DNA of 64,000 nucleotides from Flavivirga amylovorans. GTDB lineage: Bacteria; Bacteroidota; Bacteroidia; Flavobacteriales; Flavobacteriaceae. Made by a program: the position numbers and the translations under genes. The notes under the pieces are model-generated. The model did no database searches and had not been told where the DNA came from. It worked only from the letters and a program-made list of their open reading frames with translations. Shown one piece after another: positions 28,386 through 37,325 of this stretch. Position 1 is the stretch's first letter, and every line of letters begins with the position of its first letter. Location: NCBI RefSeq assembly GCF_030540875.1, contig NZ_JAUOEM010000009.1, positions 1 to 64,000 of the forward strand, in the 5' to 3' direction.

Positions 28386-28448
28386 AATTTCAGTTACGCT
28401 CAACCCCCAGAATCCCTATAAAAAAGTTGATCGGGCGCAACCGAAATT
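28386..28448. repeat. Hairpin element downstream of R6
   Basis: AATTTCAGTTACGCTCAAC and GTTGATCGGGCGCAACCGAA can pair imperfectly over about 19 bp. Related to the elements at 28661, 28981 and 33311. Confidence 0.6.
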
Positions 28449-28463
28449 AGATATCAGACTGAA

Positions 28464-28518
28464 CAAAGATCGATGATAAGATTTAACTGAAAAGGATTAA
28501 AACTTGTCCTTAAAGGAT
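28464..28518 (-). promoter_or_regulatory. R6: 21-bp direct-repeat operator and -7 box facing the 383-bp array
   Basis: GGAT at 28494 and 28515; CAAAGATC (minus GATCTTTG) at 28464. Standard geometry. Followed by a hairpin and then by the array, with no gene for over 2 kb. Confidence 0.7.
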
Positions 28519-28660
28519 GTCTTATAAGTCTGGTTTATAAATAGATATGTTCATGTTTTAATTTGTCCAACTTTGGAGATATGACTGCGTTAACAGCAAA
28601 AAAATATCGTAGTATATTATTTATAAAATGGGGCTTGGTTCGTGTATCTATTGAGTCTAT

Positions 28661-28740
28661 TTTTCTTTTTTGTTTCGGCTACGCGCAATCGGAAGAAATC
28701 CAGTAAATGGTTGATTGGGCGCAACCGAAGTCAAAAAGAC
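28661..28740. repeat. Hairpin element downstream of R7
   Basis: TTTCGGCTACGCGCAATC (28674) against GATTGGGCGCAACCGAAG (28714), extended by TCTTTTTG-type arms. Confidence 0.65.
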
Positions 28741-28758
28741 AAAAATTACTAACCACTA

Positions 28759-28813
28759 CAAATATCGAGGATAAGATTTAACTTAAAAGGATGAAAAATT
28801 ATCCGAAAAGGAT
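28759..28813 (-). promoter_or_regulatory. R7: 21-bp direct-repeat operator and -7 box in gene-free region
   Basis: GGAT at 28789 and 28810; CAAATATC (minus GATATTTG) at 28759. The downstream hairpin starts about 20 bases from the box. Confidence 0.7.
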
Positions 28814-28980
28814 GTCTTTTTGTTTGGTTTATATTGTAGGTATTTAACATCAACTAAAGTTGGGATATTATTAATAACTAAGGTTAAATAATGTCTTCGA
28901 CTACGCTCCTTTAGACTGACATAGAAGGATAGGTATATGCTTAGTTGACAAGATTGATTAAAAGAAAAAGATACTTTCTT

Positions 28981-29055
28981 TTTTTTGTTTCGGCTACGCA
29001 CAATCGGAAGAAATCCAATAGATGGTTGATTGGGCGCAACCGAAGTCAAAAAGAC
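28981..29055. repeat. Hairpin element downstream of R8
   Basis: TTTCGGCTACGCACAATC (28988) against GATTGGGCGCAACCGAAG (29028). Nearly the same as the element at 28661. Confidence 0.65.
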
Positions 29056-29073
29056 AAAAATTACTAACCATCA

Positions 29074-29128
29074 CAAATATCGAGGATAGAGTTTAATTTT
29101 AATGGATTAAAACTTAACTGAAAAGGAT
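29074..29128 (-). promoter_or_regulatory. R8: 21-bp direct-repeat operator and -7 box in gene-free region
   Basis: GGAT at 29104 and 29125; CAAATATC at 29074. Standard geometry. Confidence 0.7.
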
Positions 29129-29200
29129 TTAACGATATCGTGTTGGTTTTATAGAAAAGAGTAAGGCTATCCAAAAAAGGCATAGTAATTTTAACTTGTT

Positions 29201-29815
29201 AGGTCGAGTGTTTTAAAATGTATCGAAACCTAATTAAAAGTAACAATTCTGATGAGTTCTCGATACATTCCGATGAAAAAATCGGAATACTCGAACTGAC
29301 ACTGAATGTGAAATTGTGTTTTGTTGTCATGTCGACGATAGGAGATATCACATTAAAGAAAATATAGTTATTAATTATGTGATTTCTCCATTCCGAATAG
29401 TTATTGAAAATGTTCAAAGTAATTTGAAATAATATCAAGTTGTCAGGTCGAGTGTTTTTTGAGGAACGATAAAAATGTATCGAGACCTAATTAAAAGTAA
29501 TGATTATGATGAGTTCTCGATACATTCCGATGAAAAAATCGGAATACTGAACTGACACTGAATGTGAAATTGTGTTTTGTTGTCATGTCGACGATAGGAG
29601 ATATCACATTAGAGAAAATATAGTTATTAATTATGTGATTTCTCCATTCCGAATAGTTATTGAAAATGTTCAAAGTAATTTGAAATAATATCAAGTTGTC
29701 AGGTCGAGTGTTTTTTGAGGAACGATAAAAATGTATCGAGACCTAATTAAAAGTAACGATTATGATGAGTTCTCGGTATATTCCGATGAAAAAATTGGAA
29801 TACTCGAATTGACAA
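29201..29815. repeat. Tandem array of a unit of about 250 bp, 2.4 copies
   Basis: AGGTCGAGTG recurs at 29201, 29445 and 29701 (spacing 244 and 256). The unit shares the GTATCGAGA...TCTCGATAC inverted repeat and the GTCATGTCGACGATAGGAGA block with the 383-bp array, so both derive from the same dispersed elements. Confidence 0.85.
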
Positions 29816-30378
29816 GTAGATATGTTGTTTTATACTTGTTTAAAATATACGTCAACAGTAGCTTGTCGAAAAAAACGTTGATTATTAAATAGTTGAAATA
29901 TTTCGACAGGCCCCAATATGACATTCGTTTTACTTTTCTGGAAGGCTTCAAGTTTAGTTTAAGAACCTTGTTATAATAAGTATATATTTTTAAAAAATTT
30001 GTTTGTCAGAGCAAAGCGAACCTGCCTGCCGCACAATGTCATTAAGTTAAAGGAATTTATTTTATTTTGTCACGTTGAGCGCAGTCGAAATGCTATTGAA
30101 AGCAAGTAGTTTAAATGTCTTCGATAAGCTATGCTTGCTACTTTCATAACAAAACATGTTTTGTTATTCAGTAATGCTCAAAATGACACCACAGTCTTAA
30201 CTTAATGACATTGGCCTGCCGCAGGCAGGGAATCTCATAACACTTCTTAGATCTATTGAAAAATCAATGTTTTACATCGTTTCTGTATTTGTAGAATTAC
30301 TGATAAAGCGAAAAACGTTTTTTAGATTCTTCAGTCGTTCCTTCTTCTGACAAAGCAATTTACTAAATAGGAGATCTT
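29816..30378. other. Gene-free tail of the repeat region
   Basis: No gene. Besides the inverted-repeat element at 30021-30229, only AT-rich sequence and dispersed GTCGAAATG fragments are seen. Confidence 0.5.
30021..30229. repeat. MITE-like element with long inverted ends, about 209 bp
   Basis: The left end reads CCTGCCTGCC...AATGTCATTAAGTTAA (30021-30050); the right end is its inverted counterpart, TTAACTTAATGACATT...GCAGGCAGG (30197-30229). The inside contains a TCACGTTGAGCGCAGTCGAA block. No coding capacity. A related half-element, CCTTAACTTAATGACGTTG, lies near 33606. Confidence 0.6.
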
Positions 30379-33066
30379 TTAAAAATTATTAAACTTCCAA
30401 TTAAAACTAAACATAAAGTATTGTTTAAGAACCGTGCTTTGAGAATCTTGAATGTAGTTTTGGGTCGCAATACGCCTGGCGTTTGTGTTTTGATTTAATA
30501 AGTCATAAATTTTTAAAGATAAAGTTCCCTGATCTTTAAACATAGTATAAGCCAGAGTTGTATTCCAAAACCAGGCACTTTTTTGAAAGCCTTCTCCAAC
30601 ATTAGGATTATAATTAAAATTTATATCGTGCCGCCATTCGAAATTTTTGGGAACGAATGTTGTTATTTGTAATCCAGCCGAATGATTAATAAACTCCTGG
30701 TTTTCAAAATCATCTAAATCAAAGGTGGTTTTGTTAAATGATAGTCTGTAGTTGGGGACAATCATCATAACGTTATCCCATGCAAAAGTAATGCCTAGAT
30801 GTGGTGTTAAAGCCGTATTGTTTGAAGCATATTGTACGTCATTATTAAAGTTAACAGATTTGTTTATACTTGCAGAGAGCCCCACATTATATTTAAATGT
30901 TTTTAAACTATCTATTTTTATTGTCTTGTTGTAACTGCTACTGGCACTTAAAGTATAGCCACCATCTACATTAGAATAACTGGTGTTTCGAACAAAATTT
31001 TCGTCTATAGTTGTTTTAGTGACTATTTGGTTATTACTTAAATTGGCATAGATATAGCTAAAGAAACCGTTGCGTTTTTGAAAGTTGAATGTATTATACC
31101 CAAAATAAAAACTATGCGTGTTTGTGGGTTTTAGATTTGGATTACCTGTCACCGTATTTAGGGGGTTAGATATATCTTGAAAGGGTTGTAGTTGTGACAG
31201 TTGTGGTGGGACGTTGTCTAGGCCATAGCTAGCGTATGCATAAGATTTTGGATTGAATTGATACTGAAAATTCGATCGTAATTCGATGGTTTCAAAGTTA
31301 CGAGCTAAACTTAACTGAGGTCTTAAAAGGTCATTATTCTGTAAGCTCCTAAATACGTATCCTGCTTCAGAACTAACAGACCATTTTTCTTTTTTATAAG
31401 CAAGTCTTAAAGCTGGTGTGCTCCTTTTGTTCGTATATTTAAAATCGGTGCTCAGTTCTTCATCAAATTGAGTGAAATCTTGTGTGTTTGGATCAAAGGC
31501 GAAAGTACTTTTAATGTTTTGCTGTTTGTCATGCCTGTAATTAAATTTAAGGTCTAAAAACAATGCTTTTGATAGTAAAGGCCATCTGAAAGTAGTACTT
31601 GTATTAATACTTTTTGATTTTTGATCCCCATCTGTAAATTGATCCCTATTAATAGTTTCTGGATTATCTCCAAAAATGGCAATTTCAGTGTTTAAAAAGT
31701 CATCTGATTCTATAACATTATAGGTGTTTGAGATATTAAATCTTAAATAAGCTCCTTTTTTACCAAAACGCTTTGTAATACTTAAATGATTACTAAAATT
31801 TTTATTTAAAGCTTCTGAAAATGAAGATGTACTGGATTGATTTGTTAACGTGTTTTCTTCATCTCTGGATGCTTCACTTCCCGAAGTTTCGGTATTATTT
31901 TTAGAAACATTAAATGATGGATTAATATGAATTAAAAGTGTGGAATCTAACTCGATATTAAATCCTAGATTAACATTGTGATTATCACTTTCACTATATG
32001 ATTTTGTGTTAGAATTGGAATTGTATCTCGAATCTGGGAGAATATTTACACGTTGCACAGTGTTCTCGTTTTCAGTACTACTATTAGAGAAAAAATAATT
32101 GGAAGAGATATCGCTCTTGTCTTTTAATTTGTCAACGTAATTAGCGCCATAATTTTGTGATACTGTAATGCCCTGACCGTTTGTAAGTCCACCTCCAAAG
32201 CTAAAACCAGGTGAATTAATGTTATTTCCTCCAGCAAGAAGACTAATACGCTGATCGTTATTAAAAAGGTTAAGCATCCCAGCAAATTTATAACGCTTAT
32301 CTGTTCCGATGCCAGTTGCTACTTGCCCAAAAACACCATCGTTGTTTTCTTTTTTAATAACGAGGTTAATTGTTTTTTTCTCTCTATCTCCTTCGTCTCC
32401 AGCAAAAGCTTCAGCCTTTGTTTTTGTATCTGTAATCTGGATGTTCTCAATAATTTCCTTACTTAAATGTCTGGTCGTAATAGTGGGGTCGTTGCTAAAA
32501 AAAGGTTTTCCGTTTACCAAAATGTTATCTACTTCTTTACCATTTATGGTTATTTTCCCTGCTTCATTAACATCAACTCCTGGTAACTGTTTTAATAAAT
32601 CTTCAACATTAGCGTCTTTTTTTGTTTTAAAAGATGAAGCATTAAATTTTAGGGTGTCTTTTTTTATAACAACTGGAGGACTGACTTTTATAAAAACTTC
32701 CTCTAAAGCATTAAGATCAGTTTTTAAGCTAATGGTTTTTAAATCGGTAATTTCTTGGTCTAAATGAATTGTTTGATAATGGGTTTGATACCCTACATAC
32801 GAGACATAAAAGTTTAAATGAGTATCGGTTGTTTTACCTTCTAAAGAAAATATACCATTTTTATCTGAAATAGTGTAGGTAACTAGTGAGCTGTCCTTAA
32901 CACGTTCTAAATAAATGGTAGCAGCTTCTAAAGGTATTTTGTCTGTTTCAGAAATGAGTGTTCCAGAAATTTTAAACGGTTTTGTCTGTGCGAAAGATGC
33001 CGTCAGGTAAAGTATTGTAAATACAAAAAAACAATATTTCACACGTTTAAGTTTATTAACTGGCAA
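30379..33066 (-). CDS. Outer membrane beta-barrel / TonB-receptor-like protein
   Basis: 895 residues: signal peptide (ending ASFAQ), carboxypeptidase-regulatory-like domain (about 30-115, VSYVGYQTHY), a plug-like segment (LLKQLPGVDVNEAGKITINGKEVDNILVNGKPFF, given in parts) and a large barrel of the OMP_b-brl_3 type ending in aromatic FNWKFNNF. The frame opens at TTG 33066 just after a stop codon; GTG 33042 is an alternative start, and no ATG is available. A paralogue lies at 51148-53922. Promoter R9 and a leader hairpin lie 340-400 bases upstream, so it belongs to the R regulon. Ligand unknown. Confidence 0.85.
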   Translation of the reverse strand: MPVNKLKRVKYCFFVFTILYLTASFAQTKPFKISGTLISETDKIPLEAATIYLERVKDSSLVTYTISDKNGIFSLEGKTTDTHLNFYVSYVGYQTHYQTIHLDQEITDLKTISLKTDLNALEEVFIKVSPPVVIKKDTLKFNASSFKTKKDANVEDLLKQLPGVDVNEAGKITINGKEVDNILVNGKPFFSNDPTITTRHLSKEIIENIQITDTKTKAEAFAGDEGDREKKTINLVIKKENNDGVFGQVATGIGTDKRYKFAGMLNLFNNDQRISLLAGGNNINSPGFSFGGGLTNGQGITVSQNYGANYVDKLKDKSDISSNYFFSNSSTENENTVQRVNILPDSRYNSNSNTKSYSESDNHNVNLGFNIELDSTLLIHINPSFNVSKNNTETSGSEASRDEENTLTNQSSTSSFSEALNKNFSNHLSITKRFGKKGAYLRFNISNTYNVIESDDFLNTEIAIFGDNPETINRDQFTDGDQKSKSINTSTTFRWPLLSKALFLDLKFNYRHDKQQNIKSTFAFDPNTQDFTQFDEELSTDFKYTNKRSTPALRLAYKKEKWSVSSEAGYVFRSLQNNDLLRPQLSLARNFETIELRSNFQYQFNPKSYAYASYGLDNVPPQLSQLQPFQDISNPLNTVTGNPNLKPTNTHSFYFGYNTFNFQKRNGFFSYIYANLSNNQIVTKTTIDENFVRNTSYSNVDGGYTLSASSSYNKTIKIDSLKTFKYNVGLSASINKSVNFNNDVQYASNNTALTPHLGITFAWDNVMMIVPNYRLSFNKTTFDLDDFENQEFINHSAGLQITTFVPKNFEWRHDINFNYNPNVGEGFQKSAWFWNTTLAYTMFKDQGTLSLKIYDLLNQNTNARRIATQNYIQDSQSTVLKQYFMFSFNWKFNNF

Positions 33067-33310
33067 TGAATTAATTTAGTAATATGGAATTTGTAGGAGC
33101 AAGTAACTCCCACGCTAGACTTTTTAAAAGCTAATAAAAATGAGTGCCTCTTTATACAAACTTGTGATGAATAGCCTTGTTTTTTGATATGAAAGTTGAT
33201 TTTTGAGCCCATGCTATAAGTCTTTATAGAGGCTGTCGTTTTGTTAGTAATTAATGAAATGGTTATCAATGGGCGCTATGGATTTATTGTTTAGTACTAG
33301 AAATTTTGTT

Positions 33311-33382
33311 CTTTTCAAATCCAGTTACGCTCAACATCTAAAATCCCAATAAAGTTGACTGGGCGCAACCGAAGTTGAAAAG
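33311..33382 (-). promoter_or_regulatory. Leader hairpin between R9 and the receptor gene
   Basis: CTTTTCAAATCCAGTTACGC (33311) pairs imperfectly with TGGGCGCAACCGAAG...TTGAAAAG (ending 33382). It starts about 20 bases from the R9 -7 box and would fold early in the transcript. The same fold follows R6, R7 and R8. Confidence 0.55.
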
Positions 33383-33409
33383 ACAACTAACTAACTAACA
33401 ACTATATGG

Positions 33410-33464
33410 CAAATATCGATGATAGAATTTAACTCAAATGGATTAAAACTTATCTGAAAGGGAT
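33410..33464 (-). promoter_or_regulatory. R9: 21-bp direct-repeat operator and -7 box upstream of the receptor
   Basis: GGAT at 33440 and 33461; CAAATATC (minus GATATTTG) at 33410. It lies between the AraC-type gene and the receptor gene. Confidence 0.75.
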
Positions 33465-33707
33465 GTAATATTACAGGCAGTTGTCAGTTACAGTAAACGG
33501 GAGGTTGTATGTTCTTTCAAACTTAGAATTTGGTATTTGATTGAAGCTTAGATTCTAAGCTTTAGTTTATACTGCGCATAGTCGAAGTACTCAGACTAAC
33601 ATTTCAGCCTTAACTTAATGACGTTGAGCTAGAAGTCCAAAACTTGATACTTTGTGCTAGATGTTGGTATATTTAATATTTGGAACTTGATGTTTGGTTT
33701 TTTAAAC

Positions 33708-34709
33708 TTAGGAGCTATCATTAGATTGTACTGAATCATCTTTAGATCGTTTTCTCAAATCTCTGGGAGTATATCCATATTTTTCTGTAAAAGCTTTAGA
33801 AAAGTGAGGAGCGCTTTTAAAACCAGTTACATGCGCGACTTCTTTTATTGATGTATCCGTATGTTGAATTAATACACTAGCTTTTCTTAATCTTTCGTTT
33901 GTTAAAAAACGGAATACAGTTTGTCCGTATAATTGCTTAAAACCATACTTTAATTTAAACTCATTGGTTCCAAAAGTGTGTGCTAATTCTATTAATGGAG
34001 ACAGTGGTTTTTCTAAATTGCTTATGATGTGATCATATACGTTTCGTATTTTTTTAATATCAGAAATACTTAGACTTAACTGTTTACCTTTACCGGATAT
34101 ATGGTTTGTTTTACTTTGCTCCTTACCAAAACGTACTGTTTTTCGTAATTCATTTTCTCTTTCCGTACTATTTTTAATAATTTCTATAGACGTAATTACG
34201 ATTCTTTCTGATTGATTAGCTTTATCAATAAATTTACTAACCAGACAATTTGTTGTTAAAATTAACTTTTGTTTGGTTATAAAGGAAAGCAAAATAAATT
34301 CCTCTTGAGTGTTTAAATTAATTTGTGTGAGTTTATATTTTAAGGCATACCAAGCTAATTTAGAGTCTTGGGTTAAGAATGTAGAAAACGTTTTGTCTTG
34401 TAATTCATGATCATCAAAAAGCAACATTTGTTTTATGCGAGCATTAAAAGTGATAATAGTGTCCTCCATATCTAATATAAAGAACATTTGGACTAAATGT
34501 TTGTAAGTTTCATTTAGGTTTACGTAACCTTGATGAAGAAAAGAAGCTTTTATTTCCTCAAAGGTCATGTTAATTAGTGCGGTAAGTGCTTCAATATCAT
34601 CATCCAAATCAGATCTTTCAATCTTGTAAGCAAAATTTCCGCTAGCAAACTCCATAAGCATTCTATGGATTTGTTTTATCCTTTCTTTATTCGTAGCATC
34701 ATCAGGCAT
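33708..34709 (-). CDS. PAS-containing AraC-family transcriptional regulator
   Basis: 333 residues. The N-terminal 60 are helical and HAMP-like (FASGNFAYKIERSDLDDDI), about 65-180 resemble a PAS sensor domain, and about 228-325 are an AraC-type double helix-turn-helix (IKEVAHVTGFKSAPHFSKAF, KYGYTPRDLRKR). Such proteins usually bind direct repeats about 21 bp apart, the geometry of R1-R10, and R9 lies 240 bases downstream. It has a frameshifted sister gene next to it. It is therefore the best candidate in the window for the regulon activator, but that is inference. Confidence 0.85.
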   Translation of the reverse strand: MPDDATNKERIKQIHRMLMEFASGNFAYKIERSDLDDDIEALTALINMTFEEIKASFLHQGYVNLNETYKHLVQMFFILDMEDTIITFNARIKQMLLFDDHELQDKTFSTFLTQDSKLAWYALKYKLTQINLNTQEEFILLSFITKQKLILTTNCLVSKFIDKANQSERIVITSIEIIKNSTERENELRKTVRFGKEQSKTNHISGKGKQLSLSISDIKKIRNVYDHIISNLEKPLSPLIELAHTFGTNEFKLKYGFKQLYGQTVFRFLTNERLRKASVLIQHTDTSIKEVAHVTGFKSAPHFSKAFTEKYGYTPRDLRKRSKDDSVQSNDSS

Positions 34710-34780
34710 GAATACTGTTTTTTGAATTAAAGAATAACAAGTTACAAAAAGGAATGTTAATAAAACGTTATGTTATTTAG

Positions 34781-35775
34781 CTATAAATAATCATCGTTAT
34801 TAGATCGTTTTCTTAAATCTCTTGGAGTGTACCCGTATTTTTCCTTGAAAGCTTTAGAAAAATGAGGCGCACTTATAAACCCTGTTACATGGGCAACTTC
34901 TTTTATGGATGTATCCGTATGTTGGATTAATACACTAGCTTTTCGGAGCCTTTCATTTATTAAAAAACGAAATACTGTTTGTCCGTATAATTGTTTAAAA
35001 CCATACTTTAATTTAAACTCATTGGTTCCAAAAGTGTGTGCCAATTCTATTAGTGGAGAAAGAGGTTTGTCTAAATTGTTTATGATGTGATCATGTATTT
35101 TTCGGATTTTTCTAATATCAGCGAAACTTAAATTTAATTGTTTACTTTTAGTTACATTGGAGGAAAGACTGGCAATTTTATTTTGATTCTTGCCAGAGCT
35201 TACCGTTTTTCGTAACTCGGTTTCTCTTTCTGTACTGTTTTTAATAATTTCTATAGATGTGATGACGACTCTTTCCGATTGATTGACCTTATCTATAAAT
35301 TTACTAACCAGACAATTTGTTGTTAAAATTAACTTTTGTTTAGTTCTAAAGGACAGCAAAATGAATTCCTCTTGAGCATCGATATTAATTTTAGCTAGCT
35401 TAGATTTTAAACCATTCCAGGCTAATTTGGAATCATCAGTTAGAAACGTAGAAAACGTTTTATCTTGTAATTCATGATCATCAAAAAGCAACATTTGTTT
35501 AATACGAGAATTGAAGGCAATAATTGAGTCTTTGGTGTCTAAAACAAAAACATTTGAACCAGGTGTTTGTACGTTTCATTAAGATTTGCATAACCTTGAT
35601 GAAGAAAAGAAGCTTTTATTTCTTCAAAGGTCATGTTAACTAGTGCGGTAAGTGCTTCAATATCATCATCCAAGTCAGATCTTTCAATCTTGTATGCAAA
35701 ATTTCCACTGGCAAACTCCAAAAGCATCGTATGGATTTGCTTTATTCTTTCTTTATTAGTGTCATCATCGTTCAT
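34781..35775 (-). pseudogene. Frameshifted PAS/AraC-family regulator, sister of 33708-34709
   Basis: Two in-frame pieces (35775-35539 and 35494-34781, with homology continuous between them) match the neighbouring regulator along its full length. They are separated by a one-base loss in a run of five T (minus strand, 35546-35550): the intact sister reads FILDMEDTI where this frame stops after MFLF. Restoring one T gives an open, conserved frame, so the lesion is recent, a reversible slippage, or a sequencing error. The HTH part is fully intact and could be made alone from an internal start at ATG 35494. The canonical -1 frameshift heptamer is absent. Confidence 0.8.
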
Positions 35776-35798
35776 AAATGTTACTTTATAGGTTATGT

Positions 35799-36260
35799 TT
35801 AATGTTCAAGGGATTTATCCTTTTCAAATTTAATTGAACAGTTGGGGTCTAAAGTTCTATAGGGTTCATAGTTAATCGGTGTGGTGGTATAGTTATTAAG
35901 AAACTCTAATGCATTCTCTTTTTCAGTAAACGTTTCAATCTTAAAGACAGGATTATTGGCTTTAATAAAAAATTCTGGCAAGGTATTGTCTAATGGACTA
36001 TTGACTAATAATGCAACAGCAGTAATTGGTACAGAACTCTCCATAGCAAAGTAGTTTCTCGTATTTTTATTTGTGTTTTTAAGACCTCTTACATCACTAA
36101 GGATTAAAAAAGATTTACCTTGTTGCAATGTCAGGCGGTTTTCTACAATCTTTATGGCTGCAGATTCGTTTAATGAGACACTATTTTTGTATACGGTATA
36201 TAGAATACCTTTTTCAATCCAAAATTTAGCATACTCGTTTTCTATCACGCGGTTAGCCAT
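35799..36260 (-). CDS. STAS-like small protein (DUF7793-type), longer paralogue
   Basis: 153 residues, cytoplasmic, no signal or membrane segment. The pattern (NEYAKFWIEKGILYTVYK, then KSFLILSDVRGLK, then VALLVNSPL) matches a family of small flavobacterial proteins that look like STAS/SpoIIAA folds. A 30-residue tail is missing from the paralogue at 36393. It ends 24 bases before the frameshifted AraC gene in the same orientation, so the two were probably one operon. The family often accompanies PAS/AraC regulators; a partner-switch role is speculation. Confidence 0.65.
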   Translation of the reverse strand: MANRVIENEYAKFWIEKGILYTVYKNSVSLNESAAIKIVENRLTLQQGKSFLILSDVRGLKNTNKNTRNYFAMESSVPITAVALLVNSPLDNTLPEFFIKANNPVFKIETFTEKENALEFLNNYTTTPINYEPYRTLDPNCSIKFEKDKSLEH

Positions 36261-36392
36261 ACTATTTACATTGATAGGGGGTAAAATTAAATTTAAATAG
36301 ATGCATTGTTTTATATTATTAGAGGGGTTTAATATGTTATAAACAGTAAAAGCTAAAAATTATTTTACTTGAAAAAATAGAGAAATCAAAAC

Positions 36393-36773
36393 TTATAAAG
36401 GGTTATAGTTATTTAGAAATTTTAAAGCATCCTCTTGTTCGGTAAATACCTGAGTTGTAATTGAGGGATTACTAGTTTTTATATAAAAACCAGATATAGT
36501 ACTAGATAATGGGGTATTAACTAATAAAGCAACCGCTTTAATTAAAGTAGATCCTTCCAACGCTAGATAATTTCTTGCGCTTTTATTGATTTTTTTAATA
36601 CCTCTCATATCACAAAGGATTAAAAAAGCCTTGCCTTGTTGCAGTAGAAGTCGATCTTCTACAACTTTTATCGCGACCGATTGATCTATAGAGATTCCAT
36701 CTTTGTAAACAAAATAAAGAATGTCTTTTTCTATCCAAAACTTCGCGTACTCATTTTCTAAATGGTCTATCAA
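36393..36773 (-). CDS. STAS-like small protein (DUF7793-type), shorter paralogue
   Basis: 126 residues, about half identical to the neighbour at 35799 (NEYAKFWIEKDILYFVYK, KAFLILCDMRGIK). There is an in-frame stop three codons before TTG 36773 and no ATG in the conserved N-terminus, so TTG is the likely start. Probable promoter: CAAATATA at 36913 (minus TATATTTG). R10 lies about 370 bases upstream. Likely a duplicate of the STAS-AraC pair that lost its AraC partner. Confidence 0.65.
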   Translation of the reverse strand: MIDHLENEYAKFWIEKDILYFVYKDGISIDQSVAIKVVEDRLLLQQGKAFLILCDMRGIKKINKSARNYLALEGSTLIKAVALLVNTPLSSTISGFYIKTSNPSITTQVFTEQEDALKFLNNYNPL

Positions 36774-37325
36774 AGTGTTTTATAATTTAGGGGTTTCAAA
36801 AATTTTATACATAACTAATCTAAACGCATAAATTGCAATTATATTTGTATAAGGGAGAGATTTATCTTAATATAAAGCGAAACAAATTATGACAAAATAG
36901 ATTATAACAAAACAAATATAATTACAATTATTTTAACGTAGCTGGGGTAAAACCGTACTTTTTAATCCTTAGATGTCTTTTTTAGTTAATTATGTATTAT
37001 GTTTTAATTCTCTGCTTTTAAAAAAAACAAAAAAAAATGAATCTCCTGTTAATCGTCTGTTTGTTAGGTTTTTTGGTTGTTTTTTTGATTGTATAAATTA
37101 GTCTCAACACATTTTTTTACTTTAACAAAACTTGTCTTAAAGGGATAAAAACTTATCTGTAAGGGATTTTTTATTAAATCATTAGAGTTATTGTGAAATT
37201 AGGTTCTTAATTTTAATAAATATCTAGGTGTTAGTATTGTTTGGATTTATAGCCTATACGGGTTAAGTACTATAGATCGTATCTGTCCCCATATATATTA
37301 CTTTAATCACATAATAAACTTTAAA
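36774..37325. other. Divergent intergenic region with R10
   Basis: About 550 bases between the STAS-like gene and the AOS/GNAT gene. No gene; it is poly-T and poly-A rich near 37010-37120 and includes R10. Confidence 0.5.
37122..37167. promoter_or_regulatory. R10: degenerate direct-repeat operator without the -7 box
   Basis: GGAT at 37143 and 37164 (21 bp) in near-perfect AACTTGTCTTAAAGGGAT context, but no CAAA at the expected position 37113. It could regulate either flanking gene or be a relic. Confidence 0.45.

Noticed and set aside
27328-29951. Several short open frames in the repeat region
   Set aside because: They recur with the repeat units, are not preserved between units and lack start signals.
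35539-35560. Programmed -1 frameshift restoring the AraC gene
   Set aside because: The sequence G TTT TTG does not make a canonical slippery heptamer and no downstream structure is evident.
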